Shown: positions 52,543-61,653 of the stretch, piece after piece
Layout: every line of letters begins with the position of its first letter
Position numbering within the stretch: the first letter of the stretch is position 1
Assembly: GCF_006438785.1 (NCBI RefSeq)
Contig: NZ_RCZB01000002.1
Coordinates: 186,001-250,000, forward strand
Reading direction: 5' to 3'
DNA: 64,000 bases
Source of the DNA: Rhodanobacter glycinis
GTDB taxonomy: Bacteria; Pseudomonadota; Gammaproteobacteria; Xanthomonadales; Rhodanobacteraceae
The notes under the pieces: generated by a model
Database searches by the model: none
What the model was told of the DNA's origin: nothing
The model's input: only the letters and a program-made list of their open reading frames with translations
Position numbers and translations under genes: made by a program

Positions 52543-53943
52543 ATGGCCAGTCCTGTCTCCATTCCCGAATTCGATCCCGCGCTGATTGCCCGCTACGACG
52601 TGGCCGGCCCGCGCTACACCAGCTATCCGACGGCGCCGCAATTCACCGCCGATTTCGACGAGACGGCCTTGCGTGAGGCGATACGAGCTTCCAACGAGGA
52701 GCCGATTCCGCGGCCGTTGTCGCTGTACGTGCATGTGCCGTTCTGCATGAGTCCGTGCTTTTACTGCGGCTGCAACCGGGTGATCACCCGCGACGTGGGC
52801 CAGGCCGATCGCTATCTCGAGCGGCTGTACCGCGAGATCGAACTGATCGCGCCGCTGTTCGACCGCGACCGGCCGGTGCGCCAGCTTCACTTCGGTGGCG
52901 GCACGCCCAATTTTCTGGACGCCCCGCGCATGCGCGAGTTGATGGAGTCGCTCGCGCGCCATTTCAGTTTCAGCCACGAGACGGATCGCGAGTACGGCAT
53001 CGAGATCGACCCGCGCTTTGCCGATGGCGACTATGTGCGCGGCCTGGGCGAGCTGGGTTTCAACCGCATCTCGGTCGGCATCCAGGATTTCGATCCGGCG
53101 GTGCAGCAGGCGGTCAACCGGATCCAGAGTTTCGAGCAGACCCGCGAGGTGATCGAGGCGGCCCGCGTTGCGCACTTCCGTTCGGCCAGCGTCGACCTGA
53201 TCTACGGCCTGCCGCTGCAGACGATCGACGGTTTCAGCCGCACGCTGGACCAGGTGGTGGCGCTGGGGCCCGATCGTGTCGCCGTCTACGGCTACGCGCA
53301 CCTGCCGGAGATGTTCAAGGCGCAGCGGCAGATCGACGCGGCCGAGTTACCCGATGCGGCCACCCGGCTGGCGCTGTTCGGTTGCGCGCTGGAGAAGCTG
53401 AGCGCGGCCGGCTACGTCTACATCGGCATGGATCACTTTGCCCGCTTCGATGACGAGCTGGCGCGGGCGCAGCGCGCCGGCACGCTGCAGCGCAATTTCC
53501 AGGGCTATTCCACGCATGGCGATTGCGACATCGTCGGGCTGGGCGTCAGCGCGATCGGTCGCGTCGGTGACAGCTACAGCCAGAACGCGCGCGACCTGAT
53601 CGGCTACTACGCGGCGCTGGACGCCGGCCGCCTGCCGGTGGCGCGTGGCCTGCAACTGGACGAGGACGACCTGATCCGGCGCGAGCTGATCGGCGAGCTG
53701 ATGTGCCATGGCATGCTGGACAAACTCGCCTTCGGCGCGCGCCACCGGCTGCTGTTCGATGAGTACTTCCTGCGCGAACGGCAGCATCTGGCGCCCTTGC
53801 TGGCCGATGGTCTGCTCGAGGAAGATGCACGCATGCTGCGGGTGACCTCGCGGGGGCGGTTGCTGTTGCGTATCATCGCCATGTGCTTCGACGCCTATCT
53901 GGACGACGCGGCACAGACTTCGCGATATTCGCGCGTGATGTGA
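52543..53943 (+). CDS. hemN: Oxygen-independent coproporphyrinogen III dehydrogenase
   Basis: This 466-residue radical SAM enzyme makes protoporphyrinogen IX precursors without oxygen. The cluster motif is CMSPCFYCGC (C-x3-C-x2-C), followed by FGGGTPNFL, ISVGIQDFDPAVQQAVNR, DLIYGLPLQT and the C-terminal HemN domain ending near RLLLRIIAMCFDAYL. ATG 52543 gives the usual N-terminus (ARYDVAGPRYTSYPTAPQF). A perfect Anr box is upstream and an Fnr-type regulator follows 59 bases after the stop, as in pseudomonads. Confidence 0.97.
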   Translation: MASPVSIPEFDPALIARYDVAGPRYTSYPTAPQFTADFDETALREAIRASNEEPIPRPLSLYVHVPFCMSPCFYCGCNRVITRDVGQADRYLERLYREIELIAPLFDRDRPVRQLHFGGGTPNFLDAPRMRELMESLARHFSFSHETDREYGIEIDPRFADGDYVRGLGELGFNRISVGIQDFDPAVQQAVNRIQSFEQTREVIEAARVAHFRSASVDLIYGLPLQTIDGFSRTLDQVVALGPDRVAVYGYAHLPEMFKAQRQIDAAELPDAATRLALFGCALEKLSAAGYVYIGMDHFARFDDELARAQRAGTLQRNFQGYSTHGDCDIVGLGVSAIGRVGDSYSQNARDLIGYYAALDAGRLPVARGLQLDEDDLIRRELIGELMCHGMLDKLAFGARHRLLFDEYFLRERQHLAPLLADGLLEEDARMLRVTSRGRLLLRIIAMCFDAYLDDAAQTSRYSRVM

Positions 53944-54002
53944 TCGAGTCTGATCAGATCGAGCGGATCCACGCAGCCCCAACCCGGCATCCCATCACCA
54001 TC

Positions 54003-54764
54003 ATGCAATCCAAGCACCCGGCAGGCCGCCTGCCCGATCCGCCCAACCCGATCGCCGACGATGGCGACGAGACGCGTTTCTGCGGTACCTGTGCGTTCTC
54101 CAGTGCCTGCATTGCGGCCGGTTACCACAAGCCGGAGCTGGCCGAGCTGCAGTGTCTGGTGGAGCATGTCGGGCCGTTTCGCGCAGGCGAACACATCTTT
54201 CGCACCGGCGATCCGTTCCGCGCGATCTTCGCCGTGCGTGGCGGCACCGTGAAAACCCGCATGGTCGACAAGGAGGGCCGCGAGCAGGTGCTCGGCTTCT
54301 ACCTGCCCGGCGAGGTGGTCGGCCTCAACGCGATCTACCCGGAACATTTTCCGTGCGACGCGGTGGCGCTGGACACCACGTTCTTCTGCCGCTTCTCGTT
54401 CCCGGCGATGAGCGCGCTGGCTTCGCGCATTCCGGCCGTGCAGCAGCATCTGTTCCGCATGCTCAGCAAGGAGCTGGGCACCGCCAGCCTGCTGGCCGGT
54501 GATCACAGTGCCGACGAACGGGTGGCCGCGTTCCTGATGGATCTGGCCAGCCGCTACGCCGCGCGCGGCTTTTCCGCCACCCGTTTCCACCTCAGCATGT
54601 CACGCGGCGACATCGCCAATTACCTGCGCCTGGCCGCCGAAACGGTCAGCCGCGTGCTCAGCCGCTTCCGCATCCAGAAGCTGATCCAGATCGAAGGGCG
54701 CGAACTGCAGGTGCTGGATCCGATAGGCCTGCGCGCAATCGGGCAGGCGCTGCTGCCGGAGTGA
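54003..54764 (+). CDS. Fnr/Anr-type oxygen-sensing transcription regulator (first)
   Basis: A 253-residue Crp/Fnr protein. The 4Fe-4S cysteines are C27, C30 and C36 (FCGTCAFSSAC), with C129 at the position of E. coli Cys122. The cyclic-nucleotide-like barrel (GEHIFRTGDPFRAIFAVRGGTVKT) and helix-turn-helix with recognition helix AAETVSRVLSRF (E-x2-S-R, the Fnr type) follow. It lies after hemN and is the likely Anr acting on the boxes found in this region. It converges with the Usp gene. Confidence 0.92.
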   Translation: MQSKHPAGRLPDPPNPIADDGDETRFCGTCAFSSACIAAGYHKPELAELQCLVEHVGPFRAGEHIFRTGDPFRAIFAVRGGTVKTRMVDKEGREQVLGFYLPGEVVGLNAIYPEHFPCDAVALDTTFFCRFSFPAMSALASRIPAVQQHLFRMLSKELGTASLLAGDHSADERVAAFLMDLASRYAARGFSATRFHLSMSRGDIANYLRLAAETVSRVLSRFRIQKLIQIEGRELQVLDPIGLRAIGQALLPE

Positions 54765-54773
54765 GGTGCCGGC

Positions 54774-55661
54774 CTAGTGCTGCATCAGCACCGGGATATG
54801 CGCCTCCTCCAGCACGCGCCGGGTGGCGCCGCCAAACACACGCTCGCGCATCGGCGAGTGGCCGTAGGCGCCCATCACCAGCAGGTCGACCTGCGCATTG
54901 CGTGCTTCCTTCAGCAGGATGTCGCCGGCCAGGTCGGACGAGGCGCGGATGTATCGCGGCCTGGCGGTGACGTGGTGGCGCAGCAGATAGATGAACGGAT
55001 CGAAGTGCGGCAGGCGGCCGTCGGCGTCGTGGGCGCTGCGCACGTCGCCATCGATCAGGGTGACCTGTTTGGCCATCTGCAGGAACGGCAGGGCGGCGTG
55101 GATCGCGCGGATCGATTCGATGCTGCCGTTGCAGCCGATCACCACGTGCTCGAAGCTGGGCTCGCCGCTCCAGTGCGGCGGCAGGATCAGGCACGGCAGC
55201 TGGCTGCCGAGAATCGCCTCGCCGAGAATGTCGAGCAGCCCGGATGCGTCCACCATGTCCCGTTCGATCACCGCCAGGTCATGCCAGGCGCCAACATGCC
55301 GCAGGGTCTGCGCCACCCCGGTGCTGCTGACCGCCCAGGTGGCCTCGTGCACCCCCGAATGTCGCGCCAGCTCGCCAAACGCGGCGTGCGCGTCGGCGTC
55401 GTCGATGCGCGGCGCCATCAGCAGTCCGAGTACGGTGGGGTCGCCATCGGCGTCGCGCAGCATGCGGGTCGACGGATCCACGAAGCAGCCGGTCAGGTTG
55501 CTGCCCCAGCGCGCGGCGAGCGCCACACCCGCCACCGCAGCGGTGCTCCACGGGCTGGTGGAGGTCACCAACGCCAGTATGTCGCCGGGGCCGGCGACCT
55601 TCGCGGTATCCGCGACGACATCGACAGGGGCGGCTGCGGTTCGTTCCGAGTGCATGGACAT
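54774..55661 (-). CDS. Universal stress protein with two Usp domains
   Basis: A protein of about 295 residues with tandem Usp domains. The second ends in the ATP-binding type motif LLVMGAYGHSPMRERVFGGATRRVLEEAHIPVLM. A GTG at 55694 overlapping the GNAT stop is an alternative start; ATG 55661 was chosen because GGGAT lies upstream. Usp genes under Anr control are known in Pseudomonas. Here the gene lies downstream of GNAT, in a unit with an Anr-like box at 56379. Confidence 0.88.
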   Translation of the reverse strand: MSMHSERTAAAPVDVVADTAKVAGPGDILALVTSTSPWSTAAVAGVALAARWGSNLTGCFVDPSTRMLRDADGDPTVLGLLMAPRIDDADAHAAFGELARHSGVHEATWAVSSTGVAQTLRHVGAWHDLAVIERDMVDASGLLDILGEAILGSQLPCLILPPHWSGEPSFEHVVIGCNGSIESIRAIHAALPFLQMAKQVTLIDGDVRSAHDADGRLPHFDPFIYLLRHHVTARPRYIRASSDLAGDILLKEARNAQVDLLVMGAYGHSPMRERVFGGATRRVLEEAHIPVLMQH

Positions 55662-55690
55662 GGGCGGTATCCCGGCAGGCAGGGCGGTGG

Positions 55691-56269
55691 TCACAGATCC
55701 AGGATGTGGATGACCTGGCTCGAATCGTCCGGATCAAGTCGGCGATGGAAGCCCAGGTAGCTGGCGAGATCGCGCATCGCCTCGTTGTCGGCGGCGTCGA
55801 TCGAGATCATCTGCTTGAAGCCGTTCCTGCGGGCGAGGTCGATCAGGTGCCGCATCAACAGCACGCCAAGGCCGCGCTGGCGCCAATCGTCGGCCACGGT
55901 CACCGCGCATTCGCAGTGGCCTGACTCGTCGGTGGCGCTGTAGCGGCTCACGCCCACTTCGCGCAGCTTGCCGTTGTCGTGGGCCAGCGCAACGAATGCC
56001 ATCCGCTGGTCGTAGTCGACATCCATCAACTGGTTGATCAACTGCGGGCTGGCCTCCTTGAATCCGCCCAAAAACCGGAACCGGCGCGAATCGGGTGACA
56101 GGCGATGGATGAAATCTTCCTCGCGCTCGCGATCCTCTTCCCGCAGCGGTCGGATCAGCACTCGCGTGCCATCGGCCAGGGATTCGATCCAGTGCGAGCC
56201 ACCCAGTTTTTCGAAGTGGATGGCGGAGGCGTCGTCAGTGAGGGCTTGGGGGTGGGCGATATCGGACAT
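55691..56269 (-). CDS. GNAT-family N-acetyltransferase
   Basis: A 192-residue protein with one acetyltransferase domain: LADGTRVLIRPLREEDREREEDFIHRLS at the start of the fold, the acetyl-CoA loop in DDWRQRGLGVLLMRHLIDLAR, and the ending MRDLASYLGFHRRLDPDD. This group includes domains attached to acyl-CoA synthetases that acetylate enzymes, but no partner domain is present. It starts at ATG 56269. It is the first gene of an Anr-boxed unit with the Usp gene. Confidence 0.85.
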   Translation of the reverse strand: MSDIAHPQALTDDASAIHFEKLGGSHWIESLADGTRVLIRPLREEDREREEDFIHRLSPDSRRFRFLGGFKEASPQLINQLMDVDYDQRMAFVALAHDNGKLREVGVSRYSATDESGHCECAVTVADDWRQRGLGVLLMRHLIDLARRNGFKQMISIDAADNEAMRDLASYLGFHRRLDPDDSSQVIHILDL

Positions 56270-56350
56270 GGCATGGTTCTCGATGCGGGTGATCGTGCGG
56301 CTCCGATGCCCGGCGATCGGGCATGGCGGCTTGGCTTCCTGCACGATCGA

Positions 56351-56392
56351 TTTGTACGCCGGCGCCGGCCGATGCCAGTTGATCTCCGTCAA
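56351..56392 (-). promoter_or_regulatory. Anr-dependent promoter of the GNAT-Usp unit
   Basis: TTGATCTCCGTCAA (56379-56392) fits the Anr form TTGAT-N4-GTCAA. On the minus strand TACAAA (56356-56351) lies exactly where a -10 belongs if the box is centred at -41.5. The predicted transcript start is near 56344, 75 bases before the GNAT ATG. Confidence 0.75.
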
Positions 56393-56458
56393 CTGGTCGC
56401 CGGGTGCGCGTCATGCGCAGGCAAAAGGGGCGGACGACGGCGTATGGCGCGAAGAAGC

Positions 56459-57217
56459 TCAGCCGCTGCTCTTCTGCTTCGATGCGGCGTCGGTGCGGCA
56501 GAGACTGGCCAGCAGGTCGGGACGCAGGATGCGCACGGATTTGCGATTGACCTCCAGTACGCCCATTTCCTCCATGCGCGAAAACAGCCGGCTCACCGTC
56601 TCCACCACCAGGCCGAGATAGTTGGCGATGTCGTAGCGCGACATCGACAGGTTGAGTGCGTTGCCGTCGCGCTGCAGGCGCTGGTAGCGGTCGGACAGGC
56701 TGCGCAGGAAGGTGGCCAGCTGCTCCTGCGCCTGCTGCCGGCCCATCATCATCAGATGACGGTGTTCCTCCACCACTTCGCGGCTGATCACCCGCATCAG
56801 CTGCCGATGCAACGCAGGCACATCGCTGGTGACCTGCTGCAGCTGGACGTAGGGCAGTTCGCAGATGCTGGAACGCTCCAACGCCTCGGCCTGGCTGACA
56901 TGCTGGTTCGATGCCAGCGCGTCGAAGCCGATGATCTCGCCGGGCAGGTGGAACGCGAGTATCTGCATGTCGCCGGCCTCGTTCTGCACGAAGGTCTTCA
57001 GCGAACCGGAACGCACCACGTAGAGCGCATCGAACTTGTCGCCGTCGCGGTACAGCACGGCGCCGCGGTCCAGCATGCGCTTGTCCTTCACCGTGGCATC
57101 CAGCCGGTTCAGGTCGTCAACGCCGATGCCGGCCGGCAGACACAGCTCGTGCAGTGCGCAGGTGCTGCAACTGCGGCGCAACTGATTGAGATCGAGCACA
57201 GTGGCGGTGGGTTCCAT
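56459..57217 (-). CDS. Fnr-type oxygen-sensing transcription regulator (second)
   Basis: A 252-residue Crp/Fnr protein with all four cluster cysteines (C17, C20, C26 in CSTCALHELC, and C119 in SSICELPY) and an Fnr recognition helix VVETVSRLFSRMEE. It is closer to classical Fnr than the regulator at 54003. The two are separated only by the Usp and GNAT genes. Distinct target sets or redox set points are possible; the sequence does not decide this. Confidence 0.93.
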   Translation of the reverse strand: MEPTATVLDLNQLRRSCSTCALHELCLPAGIGVDDLNRLDATVKDKRMLDRGAVLYRDGDKFDALYVVRSGSLKTFVQNEAGDMQILAFHLPGEIIGFDALASNQHVSQAEALERSSICELPYVQLQQVTSDVPALHRQLMRVISREVVEEHRHLMMMGRQQAQEQLATFLRSLSDRYQRLQRDGNALNLSMSRYDIANYLGLVVETVSRLFSRMEEMGVLEVNRKSVRILRPDLLASLCRTDAASKQKSSG

Positions 57218-57358
57218 TAACGCCTCGCGCGCGGGCGGAAATCATCAATCATGAAGTTTCCTGTCTTCGGAACTTAGCACACGACTGCCGCAAGGCAGTG
57301 AAAGGGGGCGGGTGCGGCGAAACAACGCAAGCGGCTGCGTCGCCTGTCACCCGCGAAC

Positions 57359-57372
57359 TTGACCGCGCTCAA
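57359..57372. promoter_or_regulatory. Fnr-like palindrome before cytochrome b561
   Basis: TTGACCGCGCTCAA lies in a longer perfect palindrome ACTTGA-N6-TCAAGT. It keeps the TTGA-N6-TCAA core but not the full consensus. It lies about 108 bases before the ATG at 57474 and 150 bases from the divergent fnr gene. The flanking sequence in 57218-57473 shows no gene. Confidence 0.5.
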
Positions 57373-57473
57373 GTCGGCCCGCCGCCTTTGGGAGCACGCT
57401 GCTGGCGCATGAACCGGCCGGGATGGCTGATGCATCGACCGAACGTGACCGAAACCCATTGTTGAGGATTGCC

Positions 57474-58031
57474 ATGAACTGGAAAAACACCACCGATCGC
57501 TACGGCTCGCTGTCGATCGCCATGCACTGGCTGATGCTGCTGTTGCTGGTTGGCGTATACGCGTGTATCAACCTGCGCGAGTTGTTTCCCCGTGGCAGCG
57601 ATCTGCGCGAGGGCCTGAAGACCTGGCATGTCATGCTGGGGCTGGCGGTCCTTGCGCTGGTATTCGTGCGCCTGGCGATCCGCTGGCTGGGCGCCCCGCC
57701 GCGCATCCAGCCGCAGCCCGCGCTGTGGCAGCGGCGCCTGGCCGGCCTGATGCACCTGGCGCTGTACGTCTTCATGATCGCGATGCCGCTGCTGGGCTGG
57801 CTCACGCTCAGCGCTGCGGGCAAGTCGATCCCGTTCTTCGGTCTGTCGTTGCCGGCCCTGATGGGTGCCGACAAGGCGCTTGCCGATTCATTCAAGGAGC
57901 TCCACGAAACCATCGGCACGATCGGCTACTACCTGATCGGCCTGCATGCGGCGGCGGCGTTGTTTCACCACTACATGGCGCGCGACAACACCTTGCTGCG
58001 CATGCTGCCGCGGAGGAACCGGCCGGCGTGA
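57474..58031 (+). CDS. Cytochrome b561
   Basis: A 185-residue di-haem membrane cytochrome of the CybB type with four helices. Haem-ligand histidines are expected in SLSIAMHWLMLLLL, KTWHVMLGLAVL, LHETIGTIGYYL and LHAAAALFHHYM. It passes electrons between the quinone pool and periplasmic acceptors. The ATG follows GAGGAT. It is convergent with the MBL-fold gene (10-base gap). Confidence 0.92.
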   Translation: MNWKNTTDRYGSLSIAMHWLMLLLLVGVYACINLRELFPRGSDLREGLKTWHVMLGLAVLALVFVRLAIRWLGAPPRIQPQPALWQRRLAGLMHLALYVFMIAMPLLGWLTLSAAGKSIPFFGLSLPALMGADKALADSFKELHETIGTIGYYLIGLHAAAALFHHYMARDNTLLRMLPRRNRPA

Positions 58032-58041
58032 CCGGCGGTGC

Positions 58042-59433
58042 TCAGTCGATCTTGATCGGCTCGTGCAGGCCCGGCAGCTGGCAGCTCACACCGCGGCCGG
58101 TCAGGCAATCGCGCATCGCCTGCATGCCGCGTTCGTACTCGCCGTGCACCAGCAGTACCTTGCGGCGGGGTGCATTGCCCAGCCAGGCCAGCAACGCCGG
58201 TTGATCGGCATGTGCGGAGAAGCCGTTGATCGTCCACACCTGCGCGCGTACCGCAATCTCCTCGTTGAAGATGCGCACCGTCGCGGCGCCGTCGACGATC
58301 CGGCGCGCCAGCGTGCCCTGCGCGGCATAGCCGACAAACACCACGCTGCTGCGCTCGCGCCACAGGTTGTGCTTCAGATGGTGGCGCACACGGCCGCCAT
58401 TGCACATGCCGGAGCCGGCCAGGATCACCGCGCCGTCCTCGATGCTGTTGATCGCCATCGACTCGCTGGTGTCGCGGGTGAAGTGCAGGCCGGGCATGGC
58501 GAACGGATCGCTATGCTGCAACTCGGCGAGAAAGTCGTCGTCGAAGCACTCGGAGTGGCGGCGGAAGATCTCGGTGGCGGAGATCGCCATCGGCGAATCC
58601 AGAAACACCCGCACGTGGGCCGGAATCGCCCCGCCGAGGATGCCGCGATGCAGGTAGTAGAGGATCTCCTGCGTGCGCTCCAGTGCGAAGGTGGGAATCA
58701 CCACGTTGCCACGGCGCGCCAGCGTGTCGCGTATCGCCTGGTACATCTCCTCGATGGAATCCGGCACCGAGCGGTGCGGGCGGTCGCCATAGGTGGTTTC
58801 CATCACCACGTAGTCGGCGGCCGGCGCGGGCACCGGATCGCGCAGGATCGGCCGACCCGGATTGCCCAGGTCGCCGGAGAACAGCAGGCTGCGGCGCAGC
58901 GTGCCGTCGTCGACGTCCAGCAGGATCGAGGCCGAGCCGAGGATATGGCCGGCGTCGAGGAAGCGCGCGCTGATGCCGTCAACGACGGGTACAGTGTCGT
59001 TGTAGCCGACATCCGGGCCGAAGAAATCCAGTGCGTGCAGGGCGTCATCCAGCGTGTACAGCGGCGTCGTCGCCGTTTCGCCGCGGCGATTGGTGCGTTG
59101 CGCCCGGCGCGCATCCTCCTCCTGCAGGCCGGCCGCATCGAGCATCACCACGCGGGCCAGTTCGCGGGTGGCCGCGGTGGCGAGGATGCGGCCACGGAAG
59201 CCGCGTCGCACCAGCAACGGAATCCGTCCGCAGTGATCAAGGTGCGCGTGGGTCAGCAGCAGCACGTCGATGCTGGCCGGATCGAAGCCGAATGGCTCGG
59301 CATTGCCGCGCTCCACCTCCGCACCGCCCTGGAACATGCCGCAGTCAATCAGTACCCGCCGCTCGTTGCAGGTGATCAGGTGGCAGGAACCGGTGACCTG
59401 CCTGGCGGCACCGTGGCAGCTGTAGATGATCAT
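58042..59433 (-). CDS. MBL-fold/beta-CASP exonuclease-like protein
   Basis: This 463-residue protein has a metallo-beta-lactamase core (THAHLDHCG, DAGHILGSAS, FSGDLG), an inserted beta-CASP domain (IPTFALERTQEIL, SPMAISATEIF, GSGMCNGGRVRHH) and the RMMBL ending with FSAHAD and LVHGE. It is of the CPSF73/YsgA type, acting on RNA or nucleic acid ends. In denitrifying and facultative proteobacteria such genes often lie in Anr regulons with Usp genes. A predicted Anr box is 75 bases upstream. Confidence 0.9.
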   Translation of the reverse strand: MIIYSCHGAARQVTGSCHLITCNERRVLIDCGMFQGGAEVERGNAEPFGFDPASIDVLLLTHAHLDHCGRIPLLVRRGFRGRILATAATRELARVVMLDAAGLQEEDARRAQRTNRRGETATTPLYTLDDALHALDFFGPDVGYNDTVPVVDGISARFLDAGHILGSASILLDVDDGTLRRSLLFSGDLGNPGRPILRDPVPAPAADYVVMETTYGDRPHRSVPDSIEEMYQAIRDTLARRGNVVIPTFALERTQEILYYLHRGILGGAIPAHVRVFLDSPMAISATEIFRRHSECFDDDFLAELQHSDPFAMPGLHFTRDTSESMAINSIEDGAVILAGSGMCNGGRVRHHLKHNLWRERSSVVFVGYAAQGTLARRIVDGAATVRIFNEEIAVRAQVWTINGFSAHADQPALLAWLGNAPRRKVLLVHGEYERGMQAMRDCLTGRGVSCQLPGLHEPIKID

Positions 59434-59507
59434 GTTCGTTTTGCCCGTGGTTGCAGACGTTCGGCCAGTTTATGTCGGGACTGTGGCAGGGTGGCGCGGG
59501 AGGCGGA

Positions 59508-59521
59508 TTGATCGGCGTCAA
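59508..59521. promoter_or_regulatory. Anr box between the MBL-nuclease and diguanylate cyclase genes
   Basis: TTGATCGGCGTCAA matches TTGAT-N4-GTCAA. It lies 75 bases before the leftward MBL-nuclease ATG and 99 bases before the rightward cyclase ATG, and could serve either. Confidence 0.75.
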
Positions 59522-59619
59522 CCGTAGCGCCGCCGCCGATCGGTGGTGCACCGTTTGGTTGCGTGCCATCGTCCGGTCGCGGATTGACAGTTGCGGACTT
59601 ACCCGTCAGCGAGGTGACC

Positions 59620-61026
59620 ATGATTGAAGTGCCGTTCCATCAGGATTCGCAGGTCGTTCGGGGCTTCATCCGCTTTTCGCGCACCATCGCCGTGCTGATG
59701 ATCGCGGTTGCATCGATCGTGCTGGTGGCCTGGTGGTGGGACGCGCGACTGCCGACCGCGGTGGTGCCGGGGCAGCGTTCCATGAAGGTCAATGCGGCGA
59801 TCGGCTTCGCCCTGTCCGGCAGTGCGTTGCTGCTCAGTCAGGGCTCCGGGCGCGTGCGATCGCGCCTCGGCCCCTGGTTGTCACTGGCCGTGATGGGCAT
59901 CGGCCTGGCCACGCTCGCCGAGTATGTCTGGTCGCTGGATATCGGCATCGACCGGTTGCTGGATGATTCGTTCGCGCGCCAGCCAGATCCATTGTCCGGG
60001 CGCATGGCGGAGCTGGTCGCCACGGCGTTCGTGCTGCTCGGCGGTCTGGGTGTCATGGTATCCACGCGGCGCTGGCTGTACTTGCGCGAAGGACTCGCGG
60101 TCGTCCTGCTGGCCATCGCAATGACCGGCCTGGCCTCGTACGGATTTGCACTGGCGGGCAGGGACAGCGGGCCGTTCAATCGGGTGCCGATCTACACGAC
60201 ACTCCTGCTGCTGCTGGCGACGCTGGGCTGGATAGCCTCCACACCCACCATCGGCCTCACCCGGGTGACCACCGCCGACACGCTGGGGGGCGCGTTTGCG
60301 CGCCGTTTGCTGTTGCCGGCGTTGTTGATGCCGGTGATCGTCGCCTTTGTCTTCGAGATGTTGCAATCCCGGCTTGGCTTGTCGGAAGCGTTGGCTTTTT
60401 CATTCGTGGCCTTGTTCAGCGGCGGCGCGGTGGCCTGGCTCGTGTGGTGGGTGGCGACCTTGCTGGATAAACTGGAACGCCAGCGCCGGAAATCCCTGTT
60501 GCTGCGCAACGATGCCGACACCGACACTTTGACGGGACTGGCCAACCGGCGCGCGTTCGACGATGCGCTGGCCAACCTGTTGCGCGGGCAACGCGAGCAT
60601 GACATGAGGTTCTCGCTGTTGATGCTCGACCTGGACAGGTTCAAGAGCTACAACGACGATTTCGGCCACCTCGCCGGCGACGAGGTCTTGCGCATCACCG
60701 GGCATCTTCTGGGGGCCGCGCTGCGCCCGTCGGATCTGGCCGCGCGCTACGGCGGCGAGGAGTTCGCGTTGCTGCTGCCCGATACCGATGTGACCCGTGC
60801 CGGCGAGGTGGCAGCGCGCATCCTCGATGCGTTCCGCGGTTTTGCATGGCCGCAGCGCGCGGTCACCATCAGCATTGGCGTGGCGCAGTCCGCCCCCAGC
60901 GATGGCAGCACGGATCTGATCCAGCGTGCCGACGCTATGTTGTATGACGCCAAGCACGCGGGGCGGGACAGGGTGATGGTGGCAACAGCGGTCGTGTCTC
61001 CTGGGGCGGTCCGATCGGGGACCTGA
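59620..61026 (+). CDS. Membrane-bound diguanylate cyclase
   Basis: A 468-residue protein. Residues about 15-305 contain eight or so hydrophobic helices (VLMIAVASIVLVAWWW through VALFSGGAVAWLVWWVATLL), an integral membrane sensor of no named type. A GGDEF domain follows: DTLTGLANRRAFDDAL, LLMLDLDRFKSYND, active site GGEEF at 378-382. The product-inhibition site RxxD (R369-D372) lies five residues before it. The enzyme should make cyclic di-GMP from GTP and be feedback-controlled. GAGG precedes ATG 59620. Confidence 0.94.
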   Translation: MIEVPFHQDSQVVRGFIRFSRTIAVLMIAVASIVLVAWWWDARLPTAVVPGQRSMKVNAAIGFALSGSALLLSQGSGRVRSRLGPWLSLAVMGIGLATLAEYVWSLDIGIDRLLDDSFARQPDPLSGRMAELVATAFVLLGGLGVMVSTRRWLYLREGLAVVLLAIAMTGLASYGFALAGRDSGPFNRVPIYTTLLLLLATLGWIASTPTIGLTRVTTADTLGGAFARRLLLPALLMPVIVAFVFEMLQSRLGLSEALAFSFVALFSGGAVAWLVWWVATLLDKLERQRRKSLLLRNDADTDTLTGLANRRAFDDALANLLRGQREHDMRFSLLMLDLDRFKSYNDDFGHLAGDEVLRITGHLLGAALRPSDLAARYGGEEFALLLPDTDVTRAGEVAARILDAFRGFAWPQRAVTISIGVAQSAPSDGSTDLIQRADAMLYDAKHAGRDRVMVATAVVSPGAVRSGT

Positions 61027-61354
61027 CGCGCACTTCGCACCGGCATTTCCGCAGCTGGCGTTGCCGGCCGCACCGGGCCGGTGCGGGCGTGCAGTAACGC
61101 GGTACCGCCGGTCATCCCGCGGGATCGCTCGCGCGGTTAGAGCTGCGCCGTGCGGCACTGTGCGCGAGACCTTTGCCCGGCCACCCGTTTCGACGCGCCC
61201 CGGAGCGCCGCATCGCCTGTCTCGTGCCGACGGATGGCACTCACATCCGGCCCGCCCGAGGGCATGTGTGCAACGGGCCGCGCCTTAAGACCCACGTAAG
61301 CCACCCCGGTTGCAATGCCACCCAAGGCAATCATGCCGAAACCGGAGACGCATC
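61027..61354. other. Gene-free interval after the diguanylate cyclase
   Basis: About 330 GC-rich bases without a supported coding frame, RNA gene or clear terminator. CGGAGACG before the PepSY ATG at 61355 is the only signal I can name. Confidence 0.5.
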
Positions 61355-61627
61355 ATGAAACGCATCGTCATCGCACCCCTGTTCCTTGCCGCCGCCGCGC
61401 TGTCGGCGTCCGCCTTCGCCGCACCGCAATGCACCAGTGCACCGCGTGCGCAGTGGCTGACCGAAGCGGCGATGAAGCAGAAGGTGCTCGACCAGGGCTA
61501 CACCATCAAGGTGTTCCAGGTCTCGGGTAACTGCTACGAAATCTACGGCAAGGACAAGGCCGGCAAGAACGTCGAGATCTACTTCGATCCCACCGACGGC
61601 CGCATCGTCAAGAAGAAGGGCGGCTGA
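61355..61627 (+). CDS. Small secreted PepSY-domain protein
   Basis: A 90-residue protein with a signal peptide (APLFLAAAALSASAFA) and a single PepSY-like domain (WLTEAAMKQKVLDQGY, FQVSGNCYEIYGKDKAGKNVEIYFDPTDGRIV). It is periplasmic. Two cysteines (CTSAP and GNCYE) may form a disulphide. It lies 26 bases before a b-type cytochrome and upstream of a two-component pair, a common set in proteobacteria. Confidence 0.9.
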   Translation: MKRIVIAPLFLAAAALSASAFAAPQCTSAPRAQWLTEAAMKQKVLDQGYTIKVFQVSGNCYEIYGKDKAGKNVEIYFDPTDGRIVKKKGG

Positions 61628-61653
61628 TCAACCACTGACGCGAGGACAAGCCC

